The notes under the pieces were generated by a model, which was not told the origin of the DNA, did not search any database, and worked only from the letters and a program-made list of their open reading frames with translations. The position numbers and the translations under genes were made by a program. Shown one piece after another: positions 20,247 through 32,829 of a stretch of 64,000 bases of DNA; the first letter of the stretch is position 1, and every line of letters starts with the position of its first letter. The stretch spans positions 62,001-126,000 of the forward strand of contig NW_017802769.1 of assembly GCF_001625305.1 (NCBI RefSeq). The letters run 5' to 3'. Source of the stretch: Branchiostoma belcheri (lineage: Eukaryota; Chordata; Leptocardii; Amphioxiformes; Branchiostomatidae).

Positions 20247-20960
20247 ACAGGACCACAGTTTGTTGTGATTGGCTTTTCTGGATAGGGCAGTGCAGATAGT
20301 ACCGTCAAAGTATGCTCAAATAGTACGTAACCATGATCTTATAAAAGGTGGAAATAAACAAGAAACTAGACTAAAAAGACTAAAAGCCCTGAGTGGACGG
20401 TTTAGTCACCCAACATCTGCTTGGAGATTAGACAGCCCCAAGGTCAAACATGGCGGGAATATAACATCATGGTGTTAGCCAGAAGGAAGTCATTCTAGCT
20501 CCGGATCCTGGTTTTAATAGAGCCGCAAAGAGAGTCCACGCAATCCATGATTGAACTGGATATCAGGCTGTGATGAAGTTATACAAGTTTATATACAGCT
20601 TACAAGTTATCAAGGTGAAGTGCATGGATTAAGAGTGATCTCTAGCAGTTCGGTGAAGTACTGCACCATAAATGTTAGCTATTAAGCTACGAGGCGTTTT
20701 TGATCCATGGGGATTTGTACACCAAGTCCCTCATAATGTCAGATTGGCTAAGTAGTAGTGACATGTTTCCCTTAATTGGCAATGATGACAATGGACAGTT
20801 TTTAAAGAAAAGAACTTGACCGAGGAAATGTGTCAGAAATATAAAAGCTGGATTTCATTCTGTCTAGAAAAAGTAAGAGGTTGGCTTGATAGCTAAAATT
20901 CTTCCCAACAAAAACATTGCACTTGGTACTGTCCATCATTTTGCTAAATTGTCCACTAGG
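20247..20960. other. Intergenic, nothing recognised
   Basis: Between the CCDC33 poly(A) signal and the MIF4G remnant I see no exon, repeat or RNA gene that I can support. Confidence 0.4.
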
Positions 20961-21011
20961 TTAATAGGAAATGCCCTTCATTGTTCCGGATACTCTGTGT
21001 TTTAAACTGCC

Positions 21012-21727
21012 ATGTCACTGTTAGCCTTACCTGGGCCACTCGGCATGAATGAGATGCAGGTAAGGCATTTTAGGCTTAGTAATAGTATGTTTTCCTTTTT
21101 CTTGACACAGGTTGTAAGACATACACATGACTTTGTATAATAATCTAATTACCAGTATGAGTGTGAAACTATAGAAGTTAATGTTGACATGGAAATTAAA
21201 CTTAATAAAATTTAATGCTTTCTGTTGGGTGTTTTAGAGCAGCCTACCTGTATCTGGATTTCTCTGAAGATTTCGTTCTTTTTTTTTCCTTTTTTAGGTT
21301 GACTGTACAATCTGCTGGCTGAAATGGGACCCAGTCTTGATCAGGTCAGAGTTCTGCTCATTATATATCTAAAATCTCTGTAATTCACTTTCAAATTGTC
21401 TTCATAGTTGCAATATTTTACAGTCTGAGGAAAATGGGCATGACTATGCATATACATTGCAGTTGGCAACCAGGATTATTCATTTAACAGAAAGGTACAT
21501 TTACCACATGTTGCCCATTTGACATAACAGTACCAGATATATCTGTATATTCCTATAGGATGGAGGACCTGTTTGCCGTCCTGCGTGACCGGTTCCTGAG
21601 TTTTAAGACGCCGCCGCTAGCCCGGCACAGACTCCTGCAGCTGATTGAGCTGCGGTCGGGCGGCTGGGAGATGGAGCCTGGGATACTAGACTACTACAGC
21701 AGGTCTGGCAAGGAGCTGAGAGGATGA
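21012..21727 (+). pseudogene. 3' remnant of a MIF4G-domain gene (MIF4GD/PAIP1-like)
   Basis: The terminal exon (21559-21727) codes MEDLFAVLRDRFLSFKTPP and LLQLIELRSGGWEMEP, the C-terminal helices of small MIF4G proteins such as MIF4GD or PAIP1 (LRD.FL, IELR..GW). Before it, 21298-21344 codes VDCTICWLKWDPVLIR; VDC and the final R fit the family, but the best family match in between (LLAEMGPSLD) is in another frame. A third piece at 21012-21059 (MSLLALPGPLGMNEMQ) ends in a GTAAGG donor and joins in phase. Human MIF4GD is about 220 residues, so the 5' two-thirds are missing. MIF4G proteins act in translation initiation or histone-mRNA translation. Retained introns argue against a retrocopy: this is a truncated duplicate, a decayed gene or an assembly fragment. 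Confidence 0.5.
21559..21727 (+). CDS. MIF4G C-terminal exon
   Basis: Acceptor CCTATAG, phase 2, ending in TGA at 21725. 55 residues with high GC compared with its surroundings, as expected of a coding exon. A GTAGGC donor lies 12 nt after the stop, so a 3' UTR intron is possible. Confidence 0.6.
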
Positions 21728-22324
21728 TCATGAGGGGAGGTAGGCAAATCTGTTCCAAGATTTCTACCCAAATAAGATGATAGTTTTATTATTGTTGGAA
21801 AATGTTTTATTTCAGAAATAGAAATGGACACTTTCAAACACAGCAAAACAAAATTGTAGCAAAAAAATGTTCTCAGTCTTACGTTATACACAATGTTTCT
21901 CACTTAAAACTTGCCTGGGTTTTATTTTTCGTAGTGGATTAGGAAAAGGAGTGCAGTATTTTCATAGTGTTTCCAGTCTATTAGTTTACAATACTGGTAT
22001 ATTATAATTTTATAAAATAAACCACAAAGTAGGTAAATCCCCCAAATCTTTTGATATCTTGCTGGTTAATCCAGTCTGCTACAATATCCATCTTGGTTAT
22101 CCGTTGCTATGTCCAGACTACTACACAACTTCAACATTAAACACTGGTCACTTTAAATTTGGAAAAGACACCAACAATTGGAAAATCAAGCAGTGTAAAC
22201 TGTAAACCCTTATGTGTGGTATCAATCTAAAGCTCTCATCATCAGGCACTCTTCATGTGAAAATCAATGATCAGTGATGTTTATAACTCCAGTTATGATT
22301 GATTGAAAATGCTTGTGGCCTACC

Positions 22325-22600
22325 AGGCTGAGATCTTGGCCTACTAGTCTGAACTATGTGGCCTGGACGGCCAGATTCTGTGCCCACTGTGCTTAACTCC
22401 CAGGGCTACCAGTCTGACCTACTTAGGCTAGATGGCCGTGAAGGCCTAAATCAACCCAGACTACTAGTCCTGTTCTGGACTGGTAGGCTGCAGGGATAGG
22501 GTGTCCTGGCGTGTAACCTGCAATTTTCCATCTGTCCACTAGGGCTACCTGATAATCTAGACTACCAGTCTGAAAGTTCAGCCTGACAGGGCCAGAACCA
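22325..22600. repeat. Subterminal CTAGTCTGA motif cluster, left
   Basis: Repeated GCCTACTAGTCTGA, GGCTACCAGTCTGA and AGACTACTAGTCC in both orientations, likely transposase-binding repeats of the element. Confidence 0.55.
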
Positions 22601-24404
22601 GAACCACTGGGCTGAGCCTTCAAACACGTACACACACACCAGGCATATGCACATGATGTAGAATGTCTGTGTGCTTATACCAGATTGTAGTTAAGTTCTA
22701 CAGTGTCCTGTTTAGAGTTTACTTAATATGCAATTTTGCCACAGAAAATTAGTTACTGTATACTGTAACAACTGCAATATTCTTCTGCTTGCAAGTCGTC
22801 AGCATTTAGAAATCACGATTTGTGAACTCTTACATTAGATTCAAACAAGTGAGCGTGCAAACGTATATCAGGGTGGAGAGATACATGTACAGTACATGTC
22901 ATTTTAATTTAGTGGATTGGGCACGTACACTATGTGGTGTCCATGAGGATGATTTGCTACATGCCCTTGACCCAATGGCAGTCCCTCCACCCCCAAAATC
23001 TGCTTTTCTCACCAACACATTCCACAAGAAGGTGCACTCAAAGAGTGACAGGGAAAAATGCACCTTTTCACAAGGGAAATCATGGATCATGCCAAGAATG
23101 GTGGGCATCTCTGTGACTGTACCATCCAACTGAGAAAACACAATTAGTTCTGCTGGTATCACATGTACCCTGGGCGGGAAAGTTTGAGCTGGGAATCTTG
23201 CTGTTTTTGACCAACAAGACCTGGCGGTGTCTACCCAGTGCTCAGACTGCTTGTATGATTGGGTAATTGCAACATACACAAATAAATGTCTTAATGTGTA
23301 AAAAAAATGGTATAGGGCAGCTGAGTGAGCTAATTCTACAGTGTATTGACTTGAGCCCTTTCCCACATGCTGGGACATGATGGAATCAAGAGTTGCAATC
23401 GTATAGAAGAAAAAGGACACTATTAAAATAAATTAAGCTAGAGATCTAAATTTAATCAACAGTCTTTGAAGAAATAGTCCTGAACTTCAATGATTAAATT
23501 AGAAAGTCCAGCATTGATAACTGAGCAGTTCAGAACATTGACTTATTTTGGTATCAATTTGAAAGAATATACAAGTACATGTACAGTCAATTTACTCTAA
23601 ATTTTACTGATCATTTTGATTTCTAAAATTTTTAATTTTTGTGCTTCCAAGACTGACAAATAGAGATTGATCTTTGGAATTCTGGACAGACATCAAGGCA
23701 AGTTACAATTGTAAAACCAGAACTTGGAAACTGAATGAAGTAACGTTACATGTAATATTAGACTTTCCTAAAAAAAGAGACCAAAGTGAGACAGAATGGA
23801 AGAAGGATATGCAGATTGAAAGAAAAGACTGTGCTCCAGCTTTACCCAACTCCAGTGTGGTTTGAAAAGGCAGCAGTGACCTAGATATGTCAATGGTCTG
23901 TGACAGGTAGTCCCTACAGTAAATCCCTCAAGGAGACCTGATCTCCTGCCTTAGAGATATTTGGACTTTTCTCCTGGTTCCAAAGAATTTTATTTCATTT
24001 TTCACAGATAGAAGTTATAACACAAGGAGTTGGCGCTGAATGGCAGCCGCTCCAGACCCTTGCGATTAAGCCCCAAATAATTGTAAGCTCCTTTTTCAAT
24101 GCCTTCTTTTCCTACTGTCTAAGATAAATTCAACACAAAGGGCCTCTTTGGAGCTATCTTTACAATATGTACTACTACCATTTTTCTGTTGCTTGCATGT
24201 ACATTGTACATGTATACAGGATATTCTAACTCCCATCTGGGCAGCTCACTCAGTCACTGTCATACCAAATCAACCAAGCCTGTTCAAGACTTGTGTATCA
24301 CTCATCACTGCCTATAATAGTCAACCACTGTCTCAAACCAAACGCCCATGTGGCACCTTGCTGCTGTCTTGGTCTTGGGGGTTAAGGTAGCCAACATCAA
24401 CTTG

Positions 24405-24600
24405 CTGATGATTCTGCTACACTGTACATAGTATTTGGGCTGTAGAATTTTTTGGACCATCGCACACCGGGGCATGCTCCTACTCTTTTTCGAAAGGTGT
24501 GGTGGGATCTTTAACGTGCTTGAGGTGTGGCTCTCCTCAAACACGGGACCTCCAGTTTACGTCCTATCCGAGGGACGTCCCTAACCGAAGCTACATGTAG
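24405..24600. repeat. Interspersed repeat fragment
   Basis: GGGATCTTTAACGTGCTTGA, AAACACGGGACCTCC and ACGTCCTATCCGAGGGACGT form a motif I recognise as recurrent in invertebrate genomes; exact family not known to me. Confidence 0.35.
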
Positions 24601-25564
24601 GTACTACTCATTTACACCAAAGATAAGTGTAACTATTTTTTGAGGCTACTGAGAGAGTTTTCTGCTGCCGAAAACTCAACCATAACGTTGGGCGTCCAAA
24701 CCGACATTTTGGCGGCGGCGGCCTGCGCAACCCTTCCCATGCTGTTTTTGAGCGAGGTGTTCTAAATAGAACAGGGGGTGGGGCTTACGGTGTTAGACCC
24801 ATTGTACAAAAAATACATTGTAGAACATAGAAACCAACTGGGTTTGACTGAATATGTAACATGGCTGCATGGTGAATCCGTATTTGGTAGGGTTCAGTGT
24901 TAATTAATTTGTCAGTCTGTGCTTCCCTGTCTTGGCTTGTGGGCCAAAGCACTCTTTTTTTTTTTAATTTTAAACTGGCACATTGTGAAAAGCAGTGGTA
25001 GCATGTAGGGATTTCATTTCCCAACTCCATTGTTCCAGATAACACTGGGGTCTAATGAGAACACACGTGTACTACATGCCAGAAGGATGGCAGGCGTAAC
25101 TAAGTGATTTATCCAAGGTACCCGAAGTAACCATGGAAGTCTTGCACCTTCTCTCCCAGAGCCATCATAACATGGACATCATGTACATAGGTTTTGGCCA
25201 ATTTAAATATACTGTAGTTCGTGAACTCGAATGCTCTTGGGTAGAAGTAGACATACTGAGCTACAATAATAACAACTGCCTATATACACGTTGCATACAC
25301 CTGGTTGACCTTTAGCAAGTTAAAGACAGAATCATGAACAGATATTCATAGCTTAAAACTTAAAAACTGTTTAAAGGCCACTACATATTGTTCTTCATCA
25401 GATCTGCTTCCATACAATGACCACTTTGACCCTCCCTCTGAAAGATTGTACCATCTGAGCTATTACAAACTCATCTGTCATGCCTGTAATCCTTTAACAA
25501 ACAAAGTCGACCTGTGAGCCCCAGAACAACTACTGGTCAGGGTATTGTTGGCTCTGTTCCTTGG

Positions 25565-27490
25565 GTATTTCAGAAAAGACCTATTTTACACAATTTTAAA
25601 GTGGTGCATGCCAAAACTGTGTCTTAAGTTCTTTTGGCATTTGCCTAAGGCACATCTACAACAAATTTCAGGTCGTTTGGTTGGAACATAAGGGCACAAA
25701 AGCCAAAAATGTATATTTTCTCTGGAAAGACCACAAAAAGCTGTTTTACACAAATTTGAAGTAGTGTTCACTAAAAGTGTAACTAAAGTTCCTTGGGCAT
25801 ATGCCAAAGGCACCTCTATACCAAATTCCAGGTAATTTGTCTGTAGTATTAGGGCACAAATGCCCAAAATGAACATTTTTTTTCGGAAAATAGCAAAAAC
25901 ACCTATTTTACACAATTTCAAAGACAATGTTTAGCAAGGGGTACAAAAGTAAGTAAGGTTTCCTGAACATTTGCCTAAGGCATCCCTTTACCAAATTTTA
26001 GGTCATTAGGGCACAGGAGCCAAAAATGTACATTTTTGTCTGAAAAGCACAGAAAAGAACAATTTTACACAGTTTCAGAGTATTGTGTGAGTAGATTATA
26101 TTGGGCATTTGCGTCAGGCAACTCTATACCAAATTCCAGGCCATTTGGTTGTAATTAAAGGGGACAAGATACGAAAATGTATATTTTTTGTCTCAAAAGA
26201 GCACTGAAAACACAAAAAGACCAATTTTACACCATTTTCAAGTGGTACCAATATTGCAAAAGACATTCTGTAGGCATACATGTATGCTCTAGGCACTACT
26301 ATACCAGATTCGATGTCATTTGGCTGTAATACTAGGGCACAAGAGCCAAAATGTACATTTTCTTCTGAAAATAGCAGAAAAAACTGTTTTACACCATTTT
26401 CAAGTCATGTGTGCCCAAAGTGTAAATGTCATTCTGTGGGCATTTGCCCTAGCCTCCCCTATACCAACTTTCAGGTCAATTGGTTCTAATTTAAGGGTAC
26501 AGGAGCCAAAAATGTACATTTTTATCTGAAAATAGCAGAAAAGACCAATTTTCCACCATTTTCAATTGGTGTATGCCAAAAAAGGCAATGGGATTCTTTG
26601 GCCATATGCCTTATGTACCTCTATATCAAGTTTCAGCCCATTTGGTTGTAATATTAGAGCATAGGAGCCAAAAATGTACATTTTTTGTCTGAAAATAGCA
26701 GAAAAGACCTGTTTTACACCATTTTCAAGCGGTGTGTGCCCAAAGTGTGAATGTCATTCTGTGGGCATATGTCCTGGCCACCACTATACCAACTTTCAGG
26801 TCAATTGGTTTTAATTAAAGGGTACAGGAGCCAAAAATGTACATTTTTATCTGAAAATAGCAGAAAAGACCTGTTTTACACCATGTTCAAGTGGTCTATG
26901 CCAAAAGTGCAAATGACATTCTGTGGACATGTGCCCTAGGCACCCTTGTACCAACTCTCAGGTCATTTGGTTGTAATATTAGAGCACAGGATCCATAAAT
27001 GTACATTTATTGTCTGAAAATAGCAGAAAAGACCTGTTTTACACCATTTTCAAGTCATGTGTGCCCAAAGTGTGAATGTCATTCTGTGGGCATTTGCCCT
27101 AGCCTCCCCTATACCAACTTTCAGGTCAATTGGTTCTAATTTAAGGGTACAGGAGCCAAAAATGTACATTTTTATCTGAAAATAGCAGAAAAGACCAATT
27201 TTCCACCATTTTCAATTGGTGTATGCCAAAAAAGGCAATGGGATTCTTTGGCCATATGCCTTATGTACCTCTATATCTAGTTTCAGCTCATTTGGTTGTA
27301 ATATTAGAGCATAGGAGCCAAAAATGTACATTTTTTGCCTGAAAATAGCAGAAAAGACCTATTTACACAATTTTCCACTGGTGTATGCCAAAAATATGAA
27401 TGACATTCATTGGGTATATGTTCCAGGCACCGCTGTACCAAGTTTCAGGTCATTTGGGTGTAATACCCGGTCTCCAGAGCCCAAAATGTA
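25565..27490 (+). repeat. ~163-bp satellite array, about 12 monomers
   Basis: The landmark GACC(T/A)(G/A)TTTTACACCATTTTCAA returns near 25572, 25741, 25903, 26060, 26217, 26381, 26541, 26703, 26867, 27030, 27194 and 27356. Each monomer also has a GGCA-TTTGCC box, TACCAA(A/C)TTTCAGGTC and AGCCAAAAATGTACATTTT. Confidence 0.85.
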
Positions 27491-27559
27491 CATTGTCTCT
27501 GTATTGCTTGAAAGCAGCGCTGGCATGAATTCTAGGGATTTCTACAGTCTAGCATGGAC

Positions 27560-27690
27560 TTGTACCACAGTAGGCTGCCTTTATCAGACTAGTAGGCCAA
27601 CATCCTTCAGACTAGTAGGCTGACTTAGCTGGACTAGTAGTCTGAGGCAATGGGCTACCAGTCTGTTCCACTCAGACTACTAGGCTCGGC
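27560..27690. repeat. Subterminal CTAGTCTGA motif cluster, right
   Basis: CAGACTAGTAGGC in four copies plus CTACCAGTCTG, mirroring the left cluster of the same element. Confidence 0.55.
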
Positions 27691-27876
27691 AACTTTAAAT
27701 GTCAAATATCTCGACAACCGTATGTGATATGACCAAAATAAAAACACCATAATGTAGAGGAAGAAGTGCTCTTTGCAATGATGTATAAAACTTTGCTGTT
27801 CTTTGATTCTAAAAATTTTGAATTTAGCCACAATTTGGAAAGTGACTTTCCAAATTTAAAGTGACCAGTGTTATTA

Positions 27877-29380
27877 GTAAAAGAATCAATTATGCACACC
27901 ACATGTTATGTATTCACTTGGTTTATTATGTAAGAAAGTGATGTAACTCAGAGTCACTCCAAAAAGACAAATCTCAAAATATATTTCCGAGCACTCTAAA
28001 ACTTAAATTTACTCAAGATCCAAATCTGCATGCAATGCCACATTTTGATATAATAAACACTCTCCCTAGAAACTAGGAAATACTGCAAATCCTCTGAAAA
28101 ACAAATCTAAGAAAATCACTAACAGTGATACAGAATAGTTTACAACTGTAGTTGGTATAACTTTTATCAACAGTATGCATATGGTACATTATTCACTTGA
28201 ATTTGTACTGCAACCAGATGTTTAATGAATCCTACTACAGTGTATTGATAAACATTGTAAAACTACTGTTGTCAAATCATTTGATTTGCCAATAATATAT
28301 CAGCATGCATTTTAATTATTCTGAATATTCAATCATCAAATTATACAAATATCACTGACTGCAAAAATGTATTATGATACCATATTTTCAAGTATAGTAT
28401 ATTTACATTGTATACTGACAATAGTATGATGCATGTCGGTTTGCTTAAGGGGATTCCATCACCATACCATATAAAAATTGAAATATGCCAGACAATTTGT
28501 CACCCTCAAAAGTTCCTAATAAGTATGTAAAGGTCCATTATGACAATATCTACTTAAGTCTACATGTAGTAAGCAAAACATGTACAGCACTTCAATACCA
28601 GAAACTTTAACTACATCATATAAGTGAGCTCAAGATTTACATGGATTTTACATTAAAAACGTTACATTACATGTCATTGATAATGAAACTGCTACAATTA
28701 CTAGTATCATCATAAGTATTCTGTGTTGCTATTCTAAAGTAATCATGATAGTAAAATGCTGAACTTTATCCTGACACAGTGCCATGATCATAATTAATGA
28801 CCAATCACTTCTGAATGTAAACCTGCAAGAGTTGCATGTAGTGTAACTTTTAAAGAATATGTAAAGTATGGGAAAATTGAATGAACTCCAAAATCACTGG
28901 ACTACGCATGCTGCCACTGGATAATGCTCAGCCACTGAACTACTAGTATGCGCACGCTGTGAAAGTAGAATCAAAATACTGAAACATCAATGTACGCAAT
29001 CCTATTATAATGTATAATATAGCATCAGGCATTAGGTATAATGTATACAGATAGATTGGAACTCAATTCTCCCATGAATTAACATGAAATCTGATAGTTT
29101 TGTTTTGGTCAGTGTGTTGACAATGGAAATGTACATGTCTTGACGAATGTAACACAGGCATAGAATATTGCATGGCTGCCCACATGAACAGTTGATCACT
29201 GTTCAACAGAATTTTTCTAACATGGAGAAAATTGCATTCTGATAAACATTTTGGACTTGCTCAAAACGGGCTTATATGTAGGACACAGTATTTTTCCTAG
29301 CTTGACAACTGAATTTCAAATGACCTTGATTAGCAATGATATCAATTAAATTTCACTGGCAGGTTTGGAATCTTTGGACT
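27877..29380. other. AT-rich spacer, no gene seen
   Basis: No exon or repeat structure that I can support. It might be 3' UTR of a minus-strand transcript, but nothing shows this. Confidence 0.3.
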
Positions 29381-29383
29381 TTA

Positions 29384-29762
29384 CGCCATGTTGATTTGAC
29401 TAATAGTATATGGATGACATCCTCAGGGAACCCCAAAACTGATGCGAGCGTGCAAATAAAAAAGTTTGGCAAAAAAAAGTTGATTTTCATTCTGCTACAT
29501 GGTCATGAAGAACTTGAACAGGTGACACAGAGTATGGTAGGGTGAAAAATCTACATTTGTAACTCTTTAAATTCATATCTTTACATTTTCATCTTGTTCA
29601 TTTGATTTCATTTTCCAATATTTTTGCGGCAACATACGGTATAGATTTGCTCATTTTGTAACTGTTTTGTACTTACAGTATGGTTGAAAACTTTTTTTTT
29701 GGAAACGGACAAAAAATTCATGCGCGCGCAGATGTCATCCATATAATCAAATCAACATGGTC
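29384..29762. mobile_element. PIF/Harbinger-like MITE, GGCCATGTTG family, copy 1 (379 bp)
   Basis: Inverted ends CGCCATGTTGATTTGA and TCAAATCAACATGGTC, flanked by TTA (29381-29383, 29763-29765). A second copy is at 57750. It abuts the left end of the 11-kb element. Confidence 0.75.
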
Positions 29763-30414
29763 TTATACACTACCAAAAATGACATTTCTAGCATTCTTGT
29801 TTTTTCTTACAGTCAGAAAATATTTCTTCCCTGAAGCAAATTTTTCTGTATTCAAGAACGAAATTTTGTCCACGAATTAAGTAATTTTTTCTTGATAGAC
29901 TTTTTCTTGCAGTAAGAATATTTTTCTTATAGGTTTCTATATAAGTTATTGTTGGTTACTTCTAGAATCTTATTCTTACAGTAAGATTCGTGATGCAGAC
30001 AATTGTTCTTGTACAAAGACTGCAGTTCTCAATACAAGCCTAAAATTCTATAAATCTAAGTTATTTTATTCTTTCAAGATTTTCGTTCTTATCCCAAGAA
30101 CACTACATTCTTATCTGCTAGAAATAGCTTCTTACTTCATCTCACACCCAGAATATATTTCTTCTGTCAAGACCAAAATTCTTGTGATACCTAGAAATAG
30201 ATTAAGATTTGTGTTCTTGCATTGCACTAAAAGAAGAATTTTTTTCTTGTGCAAAGAACTTTTTACTGTCAGCAAGAACCTTATTCTTTGAACAAGAATC
30301 CCCGTTTCCAGAAAATTCAAGAAACTCTCGCCACGTTGTTCTTATCCTCAGAAATATTTTCTTACAGCTAATAAACCCATACTTAAGAATATTCTTCTCA
30401 TGATAAGAATTACG

Positions 30415-31920
30415 GGTTCTTACACGAAGAATCTCTGTCTTGCTAGCAGGAAAATATTTCTTGAACGAAGAGCTAACTGTTACACAAGAAAATATTTCTT
30501 GAACTAAGAGCTATTTGTTCTTATAGCAAGAAAACCATTCTGCCCACAAGAAAATATTTCTTGAACTAAGAGCTAACTGTTCTTGTAGTAAGAAAACCCA
30601 TTCTGTAGACAAGAAAAGAATTTCTTGAACTAAGAGTTAACTGTTCTNNNNNNNNNNNNNNNNNNNNGAACTAAGAGCTATTTGTTCTTATAGCAAGAAA
30701 ACCATTCTGCCCACAAGAAAATATTTCTTGAACTAAGAGCTAACTGTTCTTGTAGTAAGAAAACCATTCTGTAGACAAGAAAAGATTTCTTGAACTAAGA
30801 GTTAACTGTTCTTGTAATAAGAAATCCATTCTGTAGACAAGAAATATTTCTTGAACTAAGAGCTAATTATTCTTGTAGCAAGAAAATCATTCTGTATACA
30901 AGAAAACATTTCTTGAACTAAGAGCCTAGCTAACAGTTCTTATAATAAGAAAACCATTCTGCACATAAGAAAAGATTTCTTGCACGAATAGCTAATTATT
31001 CTTCTAGCAAGAAAATCATTCTGTATACAAGAAAACATTTCTTGAACTAAGAGCTAACTGTTCTTATAGTAAGAAAACCATTCTGCACATAAGAAAATAT
31101 TTCTCTAACAAAGAGCTAATTATTCTTGTAGCAAAAACATCATTCTGTATACAAAAAAACATTTCTTGAACTAAATTAGCTAACTGTTCTTATAGTAAGA
31201 AAACCATTCTGCACATGAGAAAATATTTCTTGAACTAAGAGATTAAGAATATTCTTCTCATGATAAGAATTACGGGTTCTTACACGAAGAATCCCTGTCT
31301 TGCTAGCAGGAAAATATTTCTTGAACGAAGAGCTAACTGTTACACAAGAAAATATTTCTTGAACTAAGAGCTATTTGTTCTTATAGCAAGAAAACCATTC
31401 TGCCCACAAGAAAATATTTCTTGAACTAAGAGCTAACAGTTCTTACAATAAGAAAACCATTCTGCACAAAAGAAAAGATTTCTTGCACGAATAGCTCTTG
31501 TAGCAAGAAAATCATTCTGTATACGAGAAAACATTTCTTGAACTAAGAGCTAACTGTTCTTATAGTAAGAAAACCATTCTGCACATAAATTAGCTAACTG
31601 TTCTTATAGTAAGAAAACCATTCTGCACATGAGAAAATATTTCTTGAACTAAGAGCTAATTATTCTTGTAGCAAGAAAATCATTCTGTATACAAGAAAAC
31701 ATTTCTTGAAGAGCTGTTCTTATAGTAAGAAAACCATTCTGCACATGAGAAAAAATTTCTCGAACTAAGAGCTAATTATTCTTGTAGCAAGAACCTCATT
31801 CTGTATACAAGGAAACATTTCTTGAGCTAAGAGCTAGCTAACAGTTCTTATAATGAGAAAAACATTCTGCACATAAGAAAATATTTCTTGAACTTAGGGC
31901 TCAATATTCTTGTATCAATA
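30415..31920 (+). repeat. Subterminal tandem array (~62-70 bp units)
   Basis: About 20 units containing TTCTTGAACTAAGAGCTAA, TGTTCTTATAGTAAGAAAA and CATTCTGCACATAAGAAAA in fixed order. Some units are duplicated in larger blocks (30405-30600 resembles 31245-31440). Confidence 0.8.
30648..30667. other. Assembly gap (20 N)
   Basis: A run of exactly 20 N inside the tandem array. The real copy number is therefore unknown. Confidence 0.99.
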
Positions 31921-32166
31921 AAACTATTTTGTCCACAAAAGAAGAAATAATGTACAAAAGTTACAGAGAATGATATTGCAACAATTAAAATCCTATAACA
32001 ATTATTTGACAGGCCTCTCTTGACACTGACTGTATTGGAATATTCATTACCACATTCATTATGTACATGTATCTAACATTCTTTGAATGGAAACAAGTTT
32101 TACAGTAAACTTAAAACTATCATACGATGTAACCAACAAGCCATTATCATGGTTAAAGAATACAGA

Positions 32167-32247
32167 TCATATCACATATTCCAAAACATTCAGCAAACCC
32201 TGCAGCTTTGGCATTATAGCATTGGAACAGTCGCAGTCTTTGGAAAC
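32167..32247 (-). CDS. Candidate terminal exon, minus strand
   Basis: A strong acceptor (CCTGTTTTTTTCAG) is followed by VSKDCDCSNAIMPKLQGLLN and VLEYVI then TGA. It starts in phase 0, which fits the candidate exon at 32526-32666. Family not recognised. It could end the TIR-receptor gene, belong to the transposon, or be captured host sequence. Confidence 0.35.
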   Translation of the reverse strand, partial: VSKDCDCSNAIMPKLQGLLNVLEYVI

Positions 32248-32525
32248 CTGAAAAAAACAGGAAAGACCTTTCTTAGTTTGCATTGCATGCAGGGGCTGAA
32301 GACAACAAAGTCAAAAGAGGATGCTAAAAATAGGATTAAATTACTTCAAGTTTACTCAACAATTGAAAATAATATAATTATAATGCAGTAAAACACTGTA
32401 CTCTACAATATACCAGAGATACGATTTAGAAATCAACCCCAATGGAATTGTAGCAAATAAGCTATGAAGTCTAAAAACAATGTCAACAGATTTTTTCTTC
32501 TTGGTGGGGAGGGGGGCGCACTTAC

Positions 32526-32666
32526 CTTATATAAGTTTGGTTCCATCCTTTTTCTGTTGCAAAGTTGGTTTCTTCTGCAAGCTGACACGATCACCATTGC
32601 TTCACATGCACACAAGGTCCTTTTTACCTTGATTTTGACTTCAAATCCGACGATATGAATCAATAT
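32526..32666 (-). CDS. Candidate internal exon, minus strand
   Basis: Acceptor TTCTTTTTAGTCAG and consensus donor GTAAGT bound 47 codons (ILIHIVGFEVKIKVKRTLC then ACEAMVIVSACRRNQLCN). Other frames contain stops. It is phase-compatible with the downstream candidate exon and, through donor ATA/GTACGT at 40732, with the TIR exon. Not recognised; RNA evidence would settle it. Confidence 0.35.
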
Positions 32667-32829
32667 CTGACTAAAAAGAAGTAACCAGCACAGAGCACTG
32701 CCCCCACATCTGACTTCACACCAGGGTAAAGGGACCATTTATTTTGTCCCGAGTATGTAAATAAGGTGCTTATACATGCAAATACCTTGCAAATACGTAA
32801 TAATGTAACAATAAAGTATAAAAAAACGG

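Larger units (their letters stand above)
22140..27872. mobile_element. 5.7-kb non-autonomous TIR element with ATTA target duplication
   Basis: Left end AACACTGGTCACTTTAAATT (then TGGAAA) is repeated in inverse at the right end (AATTTAAAGTGACCAGTGTT). ATTA flanks both ends (22136-22139 and 27873-27876). Roughly 200 nt inside each end are clusters of a palindromic subterminal motif, GGCCTACTAGTCTGA and its inverse (22330-22580 and 27560-27690). The interior holds a satellite array and no recognisable transposase, so it would need one in trans. Superfamily unclear. Confidence 0.65.

Noticed and set aside
22899..23420. 173-codon minus-strand frame
   Set aside because: Lies inside the 5.7-kb TIR element, has no recognisable motif and a large part overlaps repeat-like sequence; not a transposase as far as I can see.
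25565..27490. CRISPR-like array
   Set aside because: The whole ~163-bp monomer repeats with gradual divergence; there are no short identical repeats with unique spacers, and the host is eukaryotic.
32083..32391. Plus-strand 102-codon ORF
   Set aside because: Overlaps better-supported minus-strand exon signals and has the Lys/Ile/Asn composition of AT-rich noncoding DNA.
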